Origin: Amycolatopsis sp. NBC_01488
GTDB lineage: Bacteria > Actinomycetota > Actinomycetes > Mycobacteriales > Pseudonocardiaceae
DNA: 64,000 nt
Direction of reading: 5' to 3'
Assembly (NCBI RefSeq): GCF_036227105.1
Contig: NZ_CP109434.1
Location: forward strand, 2,484,001 to 2,548,000
The notes beneath the pieces are model-generated. The model saw nothing but the letters and a program-made list of their open reading frames with translations. It searched no databases and was not told where the DNA came from. The number at the start of each line of letters is the position of its first letter. Position 1 is the stretch's first letter. The translations under genes and the position numbers were made by a program. Shown here piece by piece: positions 8,304-17,000 of this stretch.

Positions 8304-8956
8304 GCGAGGCCGGGGCGGGCGAGACCGGTTTCGTAGGCCAGCACCACGGCCTGCACCCGGTCCCGCAGCTCCAGCTTCGCCAGGATCCGCCCGACGTGCG
8401 TCTTCACCGTCGCCTCGGAGAGGAACAGTGCCTCGGCGATCTCCAGGTTCGACATGCCCTTGGCGATCAGCACGAGCACCTCGCGCTCGCGGTCGGTGAG
8501 CACGTCCAGCTCCGCGGTGTCCCGCATCGGCGCGCCACCGGTGCCGACGAACCGGTCGAGCAGCCTCCGGGTCACCGACGGCGAGACCACCGCGTCGCCC
8601 GAGGCGACCGCCCGCAGCGCCGACACGAGGTGGCCGGGCTGGGTGTCCTTGAGCAGGAACCCGCTCGCGCCGCCCTGCAGCGCCGAGTAGACGTACTCGT
8701 CGAGGTCGAACGTCGTCATCACCAGCACGCGCGCGGTGCCGGCGGCGACGATCCGCTTCGTCGCCTCGACGCCGTCGAGCACCGGCATCCGGACGTCCAT
8801 CAGCACGACGTCGGGGCGCAGCTCCTCGGCCATCTTGATGGCCTGCGCGCCGTCGCCCGCCTCGCCGACGACGTCGATGTCGGCCTGCGCGCCCAGCACC
8901 ATCCGGAACCCGACGCGCATCAGTTCCTGGTCGTCGACGACCACGACACGGATCAC
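8300..8956 (-). CDS. NarL/LuxR-type response regulator
   Basis: A 218-aa regulator with a receiver domain (acidic D9-D10, phospho-acceptor D54 in V-L-M-D-V-R-M-P, and K in L-L-K-D). A LuxR-type HTH follows at about residues 148-205 (L-T-D-R-E-R-E-V-L ... V-K-T-H-V-G-R-I-L-A-K-L). It overlaps the histidine kinase gene by 4 nt, so kinase and regulator form one operon and surely one signalling pair. Targets are not evident from the window; the convergent SDR gene only shares the terminator region. Confidence 0.96.
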   Translation of the reverse strand: MIRVVVVDDQELMRVGFRMVLGAQADIDVVGEAGDGAQAIKMAEELRPDVVLMDVRMPVLDGVEATKRIVAAGTARVLVMTTFDLDEYVYSALQGGASGFLLKDTQPGHLVSALRAVASGDAVVSPSVTRRLLDRFVGTGGAPMRDTAELDVLTDREREVLVLIAKGMSNLEIAEALFLSEATVKTHVGRILAKLELRDRVQAVVLAYETGLARPGLA

Positions 8957-10149
8957 TTGTCCAACCTAACCGGCAGGGCCGCGCGGACCTGCCACCCACC
9001 ACCTGGAGCCGGGCCCACGTCCAGGGTCCCGCCGTACACGTGCGCGCGTTCGCGCATGCCGATCAGGCCGTTGCCGCCCGGGAGCCGCTGCGCGGCACCG
9101 GTCGCGGCCAGCTGCGGGATCCGGCCAGCGCCGTCGTCGGACACCAGCACCTCCACCAGGTCGCCGGTGCGGTGCACCCGCACCGCCGCGGTCGCGCCGC
9201 GGCCGGCGTGCTTGAGCGTGTTCGTCAGCGACTCCTGGACGATCCGGTAGATCCCCAGCGAGACGCCGGCGGGCAGGTCGCCGAGGTCGTCGGTCTCCAG
9301 CTCCACCGGCACGCCGGCGGCGCGCATCCGGTCGGCCAGCTCGGCGAGGGCGTGCGCGTCCGGCTGCGGGACGCGGGGCTCGCCGTCGGCGTCGTCGCTG
9401 CGGAGCACGTCGAGCAGGCGCCGCAGCTCGCCGAGCGCGCCGCGGCCGGTCTCGGAAATCGTTTGCAGGGCCCGTCGGGCGAGTTCCGGGTTGCTCTCGA
9501 TGGCGTACGACGCGCCGTCGGCCTGCACCACCATGACGCTGACCGCGTGCGCGACGACGTCGTGCAGCTCGCGCGCGATCCGCCCGCGCTCCTCGGCCAC
9601 CGCGATCCGGGTGGCCTGGTCCCGTTCGGTCTCGAGCAGGTGCAACCTGGCCTCCACTTCCACGTCGTAGGCGCGCCGGGCCCCGACGAACTCGCCGAGC
9701 GTCCAGCACAGGGCGATGCCGAACACGAGGAACACGATCGCGAGGAGGAGCTCGTCGTCCGGCGGGGCGAACGCCAGCTGCACGGCCGACGAGACGACGA
9801 CCGCGCCGACGAAGATCAGGCCCTGCCGCCGGCCGGCGTAGACGACGACCGAGTAGAGGCTCATCGCCAGCCCGGCGGCGCTGCCGACGCCGAGCATCAG
9901 CGTCGCGTGCACGACGCTGACCACGAGCACGGCGTAGGCCGACCACAGCGGTGACCTTCGCCGGAACACCAGCGGCGTCACCATCGCGATGTTGACCGGC
10001 ACGGCGACGTACCACGGCGGCAGCTCCGGCAACTCGGCGAACTGGTCGGCGACGAACAGCAGCAGGTCGACCAGGCCGAGCAGGACGGCGAGCACCGTGT
10101 CGCCCGCCATGGGGTGGGCGCGCATCCAGAGGCTCAGCCGTCGCACCAC
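8953..10149 (-). CDS. Sensor histidine kinase (HisKA_3 type)
   Basis: A 398-aa membrane kinase. About five hydrophobic segments lie in residues 15-155 with no large extracellular loop. The dimerisation/phosphoacceptor helix carries H196 in A-R-E-L-H-D-V-V-A-H-A, and a HATPase_c domain follows (N box near S-L-T-N-T-L-K-H, then G-x-G-L-x-G-M-R-E-R). It phosphorylates the downstream NarL-type regulator. A TAGTGT box ends 6 nt upstream of the second of two GTG codons, so a leaderless transcript starting at about 10146 is likely. Confidence 0.95.
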   Translation of the reverse strand: MVRRLSLWMRAHPMAGDTVLAVLLGLVDLLLFVADQFAELPELPPWYVAVPVNIAMVTPLVFRRRSPLWSAYAVLVVSVVHATLMLGVGSAAGLAMSLYSVVVYAGRRQGLIFVGAVVVSSAVQLAFAPPDDELLLAIVFLVFGIALCWTLGEFVGARRAYDVEVEARLHLLETERDQATRIAVAEERGRIARELHDVVAHAVSVMVVQADGASYAIESNPELARRALQTISETGRGALGELRRLLDVLRSDDADGEPRVPQPDAHALAELADRMRAAGVPVELETDDLGDLPAGVSLGIYRIVQESLTNTLKHAGRGATAAVRVHRTGDLVEVLVSDDGAGRIPQLAATGAAQRLPGGNGLIGMRERAHVYGGTLDVGPAPGGGWQVRAALPVRLDK

Positions 10150-10275
10150 ACAACACTAGGTCGCGGGGCGGAGAACGCGCGTCGGTCGGCGGTACCACCT
10201 TCGGTGCGACCTGTGGATGAGGTGCATGGCACGATTCACCGGGGTTGTCCGTACGACCGGGGAGGGCTGGGGGCC

Positions 10276-11826
10276 GTGACGTCACCGGAGCAGGGCCGGC
10301 TCGCGGGTCCGCTGTCGATGTCGGTGGCCAACCTGTGTCACCGCCTGCAGTCCCAGGTCTCCGCGCGCACCGCGGCCGGCTTCGCGGAGGTGCTGCGCCG
10401 GCTCGGCGCGCCGCTGCAGGTGGCCGTCGCCGGGCGGATCAAGTCGGGCAAGTCCACGCTGGTCAACGCGTTGATCGGGCGCCGGGTCGCGCCGACCGAC
10501 ATCGGCGAGTGCACGCGACTGGTGACGCGGTTCCAGTACGGCACGGTCGACCGCGTCGAGATCGTCTTCACCGACGGCCGCAAGCAGGTGCTCCCCTTCG
10601 CCGCCGACGGGATGATCCCGGCGGAGCTGGGCGTCGACATCGAGCAGGTGTCGCACATCGAGGCGTACCTGACCAACGCCGTCCTGCAGGGCATGACCGT
10701 GATCGACACCCCCGGCCTCGGCTCGCTCGACGCCGCTTCGGTGTCACGCACCGAGCAGCTGCTGGGCGCCGCGAAGCACGCCAAGGACGACGACGGCTCC
10801 GACGAGCTGGACGACACTTCGCGCAACGCCGTCGCCGGTGCCGAGGCCGTGCTCTACGTCGTCACCCAAGGCGTGCGCGCCGACGACCAGCAGGCCCTCG
10901 CCGCCTTCACCGCGGCCACCGCGAGCCGCGAGGCCGGCCCGGTCAACGCCATCGCCGTGCTGAACAAGGCCGACACCATCGCGCCGGAGTCGGTCGAAGG
11001 CTCCGGCGGCGACGTCTGGAAGGCCGCGACGCTGCTCGCGGAGAAGCAGGCCTCGACGCTGAAGCCGCGCGTCGCCGACGTGCTGCCGGTGATCGGGCTG
11101 ATCGCCGAGTCCGCCGAGTCCGGCAGCTTCACCTCCGCCGACGCCGAGGCGCTGCGGCAGCTCGCCGACCTCGACGACGACGTCCTGCAGACCATGCTGA
11201 TCTCCGCCGACATCTTCACCACCTGGGAGTGCGACGTCCCGTCGGGCACCCGGCTGCGGCTGCTGGAGAAGCTCGACCTGTTCGGCGTCTCGCACGCCGT
11301 CGAGGCGCTCCGCAAGGAACCGGAGATCACGGCGGGTTCGCTGCGGCGTGCGCTGCTCGACGCGTCCGGACTGGAAGCGGTGCGGCAGCGGCTGTCGGTG
11401 GTGTTCGCCGCCCGCGCCGACGGCATCAAGGCGGCCGCGGCGCTGGCGTCGGTCACCGCGCTCGCGCACGCCTCGGGCGACCCGGCCGAGCGCCAGCGCG
11501 TCCACGACGCCATCGAGGTGCTGCTCGCCAAGCCCGAGGCCCACCAGCTGCGGCTGCTGGAAGCCCTGACGCTGGTCGCGTCCGGCGCGGTCGACATGCC
11601 GGAGGACCTGTCGGAGGAGGTGCTGCGGGTCGGCAGCAACGCCGACATCGGCGCTCAGCTGGGCAAACCCGGCGCGCCGCGGCCGGAACTGGCCGCCCAC
11701 GCCCTCGAACGCGCGGGCTGGTGGCGCTCCTTCGCGTCCTTCGGCGCGACGCCCGCGCAGAGCCGCGTCGCGCACGTCGTGCACCGGGCCTACTTCTTGA
11801 TCTGGCAACAGGTCCGCGAGGCCTAG
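10276..11826 (+). CDS. Dynamin-like GTPase A
   Basis: A 516-aa bacterial dynamin-like protein. The GTPase domain shows a P-loop (G-R-I-K-S-G-K-S, residues 53-60), a switch I threonine in G-E-C-T-R-L-V-T, D-T-P-G at 144-147 and N-K-A-D at 230-233. The rest is helical and lacks an obvious TM, like IniA/IniC-type mycobacterial proteins. GTG 10276 is preferred over an upstream ATG because a purine-rich SD (GGAGGG) precedes it and the extra N-terminus looks like noncoding shadow. A second dynamin-like GTPase lies 2.3 kb downstream; such proteins usually act as pairs in membrane remodelling or repair. Confidence 0.9.
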   Translation: MTSPEQGRLAGPLSMSVANLCHRLQSQVSARTAAGFAEVLRRLGAPLQVAVAGRIKSGKSTLVNALIGRRVAPTDIGECTRLVTRFQYGTVDRVEIVFTDGRKQVLPFAADGMIPAELGVDIEQVSHIEAYLTNAVLQGMTVIDTPGLGSLDAASVSRTEQLLGAAKHAKDDDGSDELDDTSRNAVAGAEAVLYVVTQGVRADDQQALAAFTAATASREAGPVNAIAVLNKADTIAPESVEGSGGDVWKAATLLAEKQASTLKPRVADVLPVIGLIAESAESGSFTSADAEALRQLADLDDDVLQTMLISADIFTTWECDVPSGTRLRLLEKLDLFGVSHAVEALRKEPEITAGSLRRALLDASGLEAVRQRLSVVFAARADGIKAAAALASVTALAHASGDPAERQRVHDAIEVLLAKPEAHQLRLLEALTLVASGAVDMPEDLSEEVLRVGSNADIGAQLGKPGAPRPELAAHALERAGWWRSFASFGATPAQSRVAHVVHRAYFLIWQQVREA

Positions 11827-11892
11827 AACCCGAGTTTGTTTCTCCTTGCCGACTTCGCCGGAGCGGCGGCTCTTCCCGCGTACTGTGAAAAC

Positions 11893-12540
11893 GTGCGCCT
11901 TGAAAACACGACATCCTGGCGAGCCGGCTGGAGCAGCGAGAACGAGATCGACGTCGCGCTGTACATCCGTGACGCCCTGGCCCTGTCCGTTTCCGAAGGA
12001 CAGGTGCTGCCGCCGGTGGAGCCGCGGGTTCCGGTGCACGTCCCGCCCGAGATCGACCGCGCGGCCGTCCAGGCGCAGTGGGCCGACTGGTGGGTCGACC
12101 TGCTGGCCTTCCTCCGCAACCGCGAGGACCCCGACCCGCGCAGCCCCCGCTCCCGCTACGGCAGGCCCGCGCTCGCGCAGGGTTCGGCGATGCGGCAGGC
12201 CCTCGAGTTCTTCGGGCCGGCCGCGGCCCGCCACTTCGCCAACGCGCGCGGGCCCGCTCTGCGCGGCGCGGGCGAGCCGTCGGGCGGCACGCCGTGGGCG
12301 CCCGGCTTCTACCGGCGTCAGATCGTGGCCGGCGAGCGGCTCGGCCAGCTGGTCCGCGAGGCCGAAGTCCGGCAGGGCCGGCGCGCCTACCCGTTCCGGC
12401 TGAACGTCATCGAGATCTCCGTCGCCGGCTCGATCTGGCTGCGCACGGCCGAGGACCAGCTGCTCGTCTCGTCCCGGCTCGCCGAAGACGGCCCCGGCCT
12501 CGAAGCCGTGCTCCGCGACGTGATCGACCAGCTCGTCTGA
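11893..12540 (+). CDS. Hypothetical protein in the dynamin cluster
   Basis: A soluble 215-aa protein of no family I recognise. It contains tryptophans clustered early (W-R-A-G-W, Q-W-A-D-W-W), an R-G-P-A-L-R-G-A-G basic stretch and an acidic C-terminal helix (L-E-A-V-L-R-D-V-I-D-Q-L). TACTGT (11881-11886) ends 6 nt before GTG 11893 and no SD is present, so a leaderless start here is preferred over the ATG at 11836, which would overlap the promoter. It lies between dynamin A and a small membrane protein gene. Function unknown. Confidence 0.75.
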   Translation: MRLENTTSWRAGWSSENEIDVALYIRDALALSVSEGQVLPPVEPRVPVHVPPEIDRAAVQAQWADWWVDLLAFLRNREDPDPRSPRSRYGRPALAQGSAMRQALEFFGPAAARHFANARGPALRGAGEPSGGTPWAPGFYRRQIVAGERLGQLVREAEVRQGRRAYPFRLNVIEISVAGSIWLRTAEDQLLVSSRLAEDGPGLEAVLRDVIDQLV

Positions 12541-12585
12541 GCCCCGGCTTTCATAAACCGAGCACGCGGTCTAATAATAAGCGGC

Positions 12586-12978
12586 ATGGAGACGACCGTC
12601 GACGAGCCGTCGTGGCTGCGCACCGCGTCCTGGATCGGCTGCCCGCTGGCCGGCGGCGCGCTCGGCGTGGGCGTCTGGGCCGTCGCCGCGGTCGCCGGCG
12701 GGCTCGTGCTCGGCCTGGTGTTCGCCGTGATCTGGGCGGCCGAGCGCCTGGTCGTGACGGTGTCGCCGACGCGGGTCACGCTGGTCCGCGGCGACCGGAC
12801 GCGGCGCATCGAAGCCGACCTCGAAGCCGTCTACCTGGACGGCAAGGAGCTCGTCCTGCGCACCACCGACGGCCGAGAGATCGCCCGCGAGAAGACCGAC
12901 CTGCGCAACGACGAGCTGGCGCCCGCCTTCGCCCAACACGGCTACCCCTGGCGCGACGAACCCCCGGTTGAGCGATGA
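12586..12978 (+). CDS. YqeB-like small membrane protein
   Basis: A 130-aa protein with two adjacent TM helices (about residues 15-52), then a cytosolic beta-rich PH-like region. It ends in a Q-H-G-Y-P-W-R-D motif, which I recognise from actinobacterial proteins annotated as YqeB family. It is shorter than most of those because it stops soon after this motif. An A/T-rich TAATAAT box lies just before the ATG, consistent with a leaderless transcript. The 4-nt overlap with the following TetR gene implies coupled translation. Function unknown. Confidence 0.8.
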   Translation: METTVDEPSWLRTASWIGCPLAGGALGVGVWAVAAVAGGLVLGLVFAVIWAAERLVVTVSPTRVTLVRGDRTRRIEADLEAVYLDGKELVLRTTDGREIAREKTDLRNDELAPAFAQHGYPWRDEPPVER

Positions 12979-13589
12979 GGACGGTCGACCCGGCCAAGCA
13001 CGCGGCCAAGCGCGCGTCGATCGTCGACGCCGCCGCCGGCTGCTTCGCCGAGAAGGGCTTCGAGCGGACGACGACGGCGGACATCTGCCGGGCCGCGGGC
13101 ATCAGCTCCGGCAGCCTCTTCCACTACTTCCCCAACAAGCGCGCGATCTTCACGGCGATCTTCACCGACGACGCCGTCGAGACGGCCGAACGCCTCGAAA
13201 CCGCGGCGAAGGCGGCGGACCCGTTGGCCGCCCTGCTCGACGTCGTAACCGAGCTGGCCGGGCAGGTCGCACACCCCGCCGTCGTCCGGCTGGTCCTGGA
13301 GGCCGCCGCACAGGCCGCCCGCGACGACGAATTCGCCGAACTGATCCAGCGCAACGACGGCGCACTCCGCGACGGCCTGGCCGTACTGGTCGAGCGGGCC
13401 GCCGACGCCGGGCGGATCGACCCCGGCGTTCCCGCCCGCGCGGCGGCCGGCTGGGTCGCCGGGCTGATCGACGCGATGATTTCGCGGGCCGGCCTCGACC
13501 CGGACCTCGACCTGGCCGCCGAGCAGGCGGTCCTGCGGACGATCCTGGTCCGGTTCCTGCGTCCCGTTCCGCCCCCGGATGACGCCTGA
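12975..13589 (+). CDS. TetR-family regulator
   Basis: A 204-aa protein with a clear TetR HTH (about residues 12-58: F-A-E-K-G-F-E-R-T-T-T-A-D-I-C-R-A-A-G-I-S-S-G-S-L-F-H-Y-F). A helical ligand domain follows. ATG 12975 overlaps the preceding membrane-protein gene by 4 nt. It probably regulates its own small operon; no palindromic operator stands out near 12541-12585. A role in controlling the neighbouring dynamin genes is possible but only inferred from position. Confidence 0.92.
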   Translation: MRTVDPAKHAAKRASIVDAAAGCFAEKGFERTTTADICRAAGISSGSLFHYFPNKRAIFTAIFTDDAVETAERLETAAKAADPLAALLDVVTELAGQVAHPAVVRLVLEAAAQAARDDEFAELIQRNDGALRDGLAVLVERAADAGRIDPGVPARAAAGWVAGLIDAMISRAGLDPDLDLAAEQAVLRTILVRFLRPVPPPDDA

Positions 13590-13628
13590 ATCCGCCAAAC
13601 TGGTGGAATCTGGCGGAACCGGGACGGG

Positions 13629-14117
13629 GTGGTGCGCATGGCGTGGTTTCGCAAGGACGGCTCCGTCGATCCCGACGACACCCCCACCGGTCAGATCGCG
13701 GCCGTCAGCATCACCCGGATCATCGAGGAAGCCGACACCGAACAGGGAACCGACGGCGCGACCGCGGCGTCGGACACCGATGTGCACCCCCTGCAGCAGC
13801 CGGTCGTGTCGGACCTCGGCCGAGCGCTCGCCGATCGGCAGGCGCTGATCCAGATGTGCCTGTACGCGCTGGACCGCGCCCGCAGCGGCGGTGTCGTCGA
13901 ACGCCTCGAAGCGGGCCTCGCCGCGATCGGCGTCCAGGCCCTGCGGCCGGACGGCCAGCGGTTCGACCCGGCCCGCCACGAGGCAGGCGCCGCCATCCCC
14001 ACCGAAGACCCGGCGCTCGACGGCGTCGTCGCCGAAACCGAGGTCACCGGCTTCGCCGACCACGACCGGCTGCTGCGTGCCCCGATCGTCACCGTCTACG
14101 CGAAGAAGAACCCGTGA
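13629..14117 (+). CDS. GrpE-like nucleotide exchange factor-type protein
   Basis: A protein of about 162 aa with an acidic, low-complexity N-terminus, a central helical stretch (D-L-G-R-A-L-A-D-R-Q-A-L-I-Q-M-C-L-Y-A-L-D-R-A) and a beta C-terminus. It ends D-R-L-L-R-A-P-I-V-T-V-Y, which matches the D-R-V-L-R-P-A-x-V-x-V end of GrpE. The long GrpE coiled coil is shortened. GTG 13629 or ATG 13638 may be the start. It overlaps dynamin gene B by 4 nt (GTGA), so the two act together. No Hsp70 gene is present in the window. GrpE assignment is tentative. Confidence 0.65.
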   Translation: MVRMAWFRKDGSVDPDDTPTGQIAAVSITRIIEEADTEQGTDGATAASDTDVHPLQQPVVSDLGRALADRQALIQMCLYALDRARSGGVVERLEAGLAAIGVQALRPDGQRFDPARHEAGAAIPTEDPALDGVVAETEVTGFADHDRLLRAPIVTVYAKKNP

Positions 14118-15952
14118 GCGCACCCACCGCGCCGAGCCTGCCTGCGCAGGTCCAGGCGGCGCGCGACCAGCTGCTGACCCTCCTGCGCGACGCCGACGCG
14201 AGCGCGGCGAAGTGGGTCGAGGAGGTCCGGAAGACCCGGCCGAAGAAGCCGGCGGTGGTGGTCGTCGGCGAGACGAACCGCGGGAAGAGCTCGCTGGTCA
14301 ACGCGCTGCTCGCGACGCCAGGACTGTCCCCTGTGGACGCGGACGTCGCCACCGCGACCTACCTGGTCTTCGACCACGCCGACGTGTGGGGCGCGCAGGC
14401 CTGCTACCCCGGCCAGCTCGCGCCGGTGCCGATCGACCTCGGCCAGCTGATCAACTGGGTCTCCGCGGCGCACGAGCTGCCGCCGGGCCAGATCCCGCCG
14501 CGGTACGTCGAGGTCACCGGGCCGGTACCGCTGCTGACGCGGCTTTCGCTGGTCGACACCCCGGGCGTCGGCGGGCTCGACTCGCTGCACGGCGAGCTCG
14601 CCAAGGAAGCCGCCGCGGGCGCGACCGCGCTGCTGTTCGTCGTCGACGCGTCGGCGCCGTTCACCTCGACCGAGCTGCAGTTCCTGCGCGACGTCGGCGA
14701 GCGCGTCGAGACCGTGGTGTTCGCGCTGACCAAGGTGGACGTGTTCCGCGGCTGGCGCGAGGTCGCCGACGCCGACCGGCAGCTGCTGCGCGAGCACGCG
14801 CCGCGCTTCGCCGACGCGGTGTTCCACCCGGTGTCGGCGCGGATGTTCGAGACCGCGGCGAAGGCGCCCAACGAGCAGATGGCCGCGATGCTGCGGGAGA
14901 AGTCCGGCGTCGCCGCGGTGCAGACGGCGCTGCAGGAGCTGCTCGTCGGCCGCTCGGCGATGCTCGGCGAGGCGAACACGCTGCGTGCACTCTTCAGCGC
15001 GCTCGGCGAGCAGAAGGCCAAGCTGCAGGCCGAAAGCCGGGCGCTGTCCGCGGGCGAGGCCGAGGCCGAGCAGCTGCGCGACCGCCGTGACCAGCTGCAG
15101 GCCGAGCGCCGGACGTCGACCCGCGGCTGGCAGCTGAAGCTGCGCGGCGAGGTGCAGCGCACCCGCGTCGAGGTCCTGCACGAGAGCAGCAGGCAGATGC
15201 GCGACGCGCAGACCCACTTCCGCCAGCTGATCGACGCGGCGAAGCGCGACGAGCTGGCCGCGTTGCCGCAGCAGGTCGACATCGCGTTGCAGACGACGTC
15301 GCAGCGCATCTCGATGCTGCTCTCGCAACGCCTCAACCAGGTCACCAACGTCTCGCTGTCGGAGCTGTTCTCGCCCGAGGAGCTCGACGTCATCCGCGCG
15401 CAGTTCGCCCGGGCCGGCGGCCCGCCAGTGGTACTGCGCCCGCCCGACAAGAAGCCGCCGACGGCCGAGGACAAGCTGCTCGTCTTCATGGGCATCTCGG
15501 GCGGCGTCGGCGCCGGCAAGGTGGCCGCGCTGCCGCTGGCCGGCGTCGCGATCCTCAACCCCGTCGTGCTGCCCGCGACGATCATCATCGGCCTCGGCGC
15601 CGGCTGGTGGATGGCCCGCACGCGCAAGCACGCGGCCGACAAGCAGCACATGAAGCAGTGGCTGGTCGAGGCCATCGCGGACGCGCGGTCGATGCTCGAC
15701 CAGCTCGTCGCCGAGCAGCTCATCGAAGCCGAGCAGCAGCTGTCGATGGCGCTGGACGAGGCGCTCGGCCGGCGCATCGACGCGATCGAGGCCGAGCTGA
15801 AGGAAGTCGACAAGACGATCAAGATGGGCGCGCAGGAACGCGCCAAGAAGATCGCGATCGTCTCGAAGCGGCTCAAAGAGGTCAGCGAGGGCCGTGAGCG
15901 GGCCGAAGCCTTCCTGACCCGGATCCGGGCACTGCGGGACAAGACGGCCTGA
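14114..15952 (+). CDS. Dynamin-like GTPase B with C-terminal membrane hairpin
   Basis: A 612-aa protein. P-loop G-E-T-N-R-G-K-S (52-59), D-T-P-G-V-G-G from 148 and T-K-V-D at 206-209 define the GTPase. A long coiled coil (about 300-430) follows. Two hydrophobic helices (about 455-500: A-A-L-P-L-A-G-V-A-I-L-N-P-V-V-L-P-A and the next helix) form a membrane hairpin or paddle, and a second coiled coil reaches the C-terminus. This layout fits membrane-fusing bacterial dynamins (DynA/DynB, IniA type). It is translationally coupled to the GrpE-like gene. Confidence 0.92.
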   Translation: MSAPTAPSLPAQVQAARDQLLTLLRDADASAAKWVEEVRKTRPKKPAVVVVGETNRGKSSLVNALLATPGLSPVDADVATATYLVFDHADVWGAQACYPGQLAPVPIDLGQLINWVSAAHELPPGQIPPRYVEVTGPVPLLTRLSLVDTPGVGGLDSLHGELAKEAAAGATALLFVVDASAPFTSTELQFLRDVGERVETVVFALTKVDVFRGWREVADADRQLLREHAPRFADAVFHPVSARMFETAAKAPNEQMAAMLREKSGVAAVQTALQELLVGRSAMLGEANTLRALFSALGEQKAKLQAESRALSAGEAEAEQLRDRRDQLQAERRTSTRGWQLKLRGEVQRTRVEVLHESSRQMRDAQTHFRQLIDAAKRDELAALPQQVDIALQTTSQRISMLLSQRLNQVTNVSLSELFSPEELDVIRAQFARAGGPPVVLRPPDKKPPTAEDKLLVFMGISGGVGAGKVAALPLAGVAILNPVVLPATIIIGLGAGWWMARTRKHAADKQHMKQWLVEAIADARSMLDQLVAEQLIEAEQQLSMALDEALGRRIDAIEAELKEVDKTIKMGAQERAKKIAIVSKRLKEVSEGRERAEAFLTRIRALRDKTA

Positions 15953-15964
15953 GCACCCGTCCGG

Positions 15965-15994
15965 TTGTGGAGCGGAACCGAACGGGCCTACGGT
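15965..15994 (+). promoter_or_regulatory. Promoter of the Asp-rich protein gene
   Basis: TTGTGG (15965-15970), an 18-nt spacer and TACGGT (15989-15994) precede a leader of about 55 nt that ends in an AAGGGGG Shine-Dalgarno. Confidence 0.45.
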
Positions 15995-16056
15995 GAGTCG
16001 TACCCTCCGACAGCAGGTCAGAGACGGCATCATCCGGTTCTAAGGGGGCAGTTCCC

Positions 16057-16767
16057 ATGTGGGTCGACGAGAGCGGCGGCAGCGACACCGATGCCAGCGG
16101 CACGGAGGCGATGACCGTCCACGTCGACGGCCAGGAGTACCAGGCCGAGGTCAACTACGACCTGAACCAGGACGGCGTCAACGACACCGCGATCGTCGAG
16201 CACGACGACGGCACCGCCCAGGCGTTCACCGACACGAACCACGACGGTCAGGCCGACCAGTACACCGTGCTGGACGACTCCGGGCACGTCGTCGAGCAGG
16301 CCGTCTACGACGAGGCCAGCGGCGAATGGGTGCAGAGCGGCCACGGCGGCCACGACGACTCCGGCACCAGCGGTCACGACGACAGCTCCGGCGGCCACAT
16401 CCACGCGGACATGCCGGACGGCGAGGTCGACGCGGGCGCCGCGACGATCGACACCGACCACGACGGGCACAACGACACCGCCATCGTCGAGACGAAGAGC
16501 GGCGGCACGATCGCCTTCACCGACAAGGACGGCGACGGCGAAGCCGACATCGCGGTCCAGACCGAATCGGACGGCACGACCACGACGTTCGAGCACACCG
16601 GAGCCGGTCAGTGGACCGAGGTCTCCAGTGGACTGACGGACTCCGGCAGCGACCAGCAGCTCGGCGACCCGGCCGACGACGCGGCGTGGGGCGCGGCCGG
16701 AACGCAGACGCTCGAGGGCGTCGCACGGATCGACTCCGGCACCGGGCAGTGGATCTCCCCCAACTGA
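16057..16767 (+). CDS. Asp-rich repeat protein with D-x-N/D-x-D-G motifs
   Basis: A 236-aa, strongly acidic protein without signal peptide or TM. Two copies of a block of about 45 residues each carry two calcium-loop-like motifs (D-L-N-Q-D-G-V-N-D and D-T-N-H-D-G-Q-A-D; D-T-D-H-D-G-H-N-D and D-K-D-G-D-G-E-A-D). A Gly/His/Asp/Ser-rich linker joins the blocks. The motifs resemble EF-hand-like or thrombospondin type-3 loops, usually found outside cells. SD AAGGGGG sits 9 nt before ATG. It follows dynamin B on the same strand, with its own promoter and a strong terminator. I believe related actinobacterial proteins are listed as DUF6802, but this is from memory. Confidence 0.85.
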   Translation: MWVDESGGSDTDASGTEAMTVHVDGQEYQAEVNYDLNQDGVNDTAIVEHDDGTAQAFTDTNHDGQADQYTVLDDSGHVVEQAVYDEASGEWVQSGHGGHDDSGTSGHDDSSGGHIHADMPDGEVDAGAATIDTDHDGHNDTAIVETKSGGTIAFTDKDGDGEADIAVQTESDGTTTTFEHTGAGQWTEVSSGLTDSGSDQQLGDPADDAAWGAAGTQTLEGVARIDSGTGQWISPN

Positions 16768-16788
16768 AAGTAACCCAGGTCACAGTTT

Positions 16789-16818
16789 GAAAGCCCGGTG
16801 CGCGAGCGCCGGGCTTTC
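16789..16818 (+). terminator. Rho-independent terminator of the dynamin cluster
   Basis: Perfect 10-bp stem GAAAGCCCGG / CCGGGCTTTC with a 10-nt loop, followed by TT. It ends the Asp-rich protein transcript. Confidence 0.88.
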
Positions 16819-16853
16819 TTCATGTCTTCAATGAAAACAACCTGGTCACGGGC

Positions 16854-16867
16854 GTGATCGCGGTCAC
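16854..16867. promoter_or_regulatory. Candidate CRP/GlxR-type site upstream of pckG
   Basis: GTGATCGCGGTCAC fits the CRP-family half-site pattern GTGA-N6-TCAC. It is 250 nt upstream of the pckG start, in the only intergenic space available for its promoter. cAMP-linked control of gluconeogenesis is a reasonable expectation for a pckG gene. Confidence 0.45.
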
Positions 16868-17000
16868 CGGAAGATTTACTGCGAATGCACCGTTCCGGTG
16901 ACGTCTGAATCGATTCCCTTATCGTTCTTGTGAGAGAACGTACACGTCAGCTATCGGTTACCTGCCGGTCATGCGGCTACTCTCGAGGAATCCCAAACCA

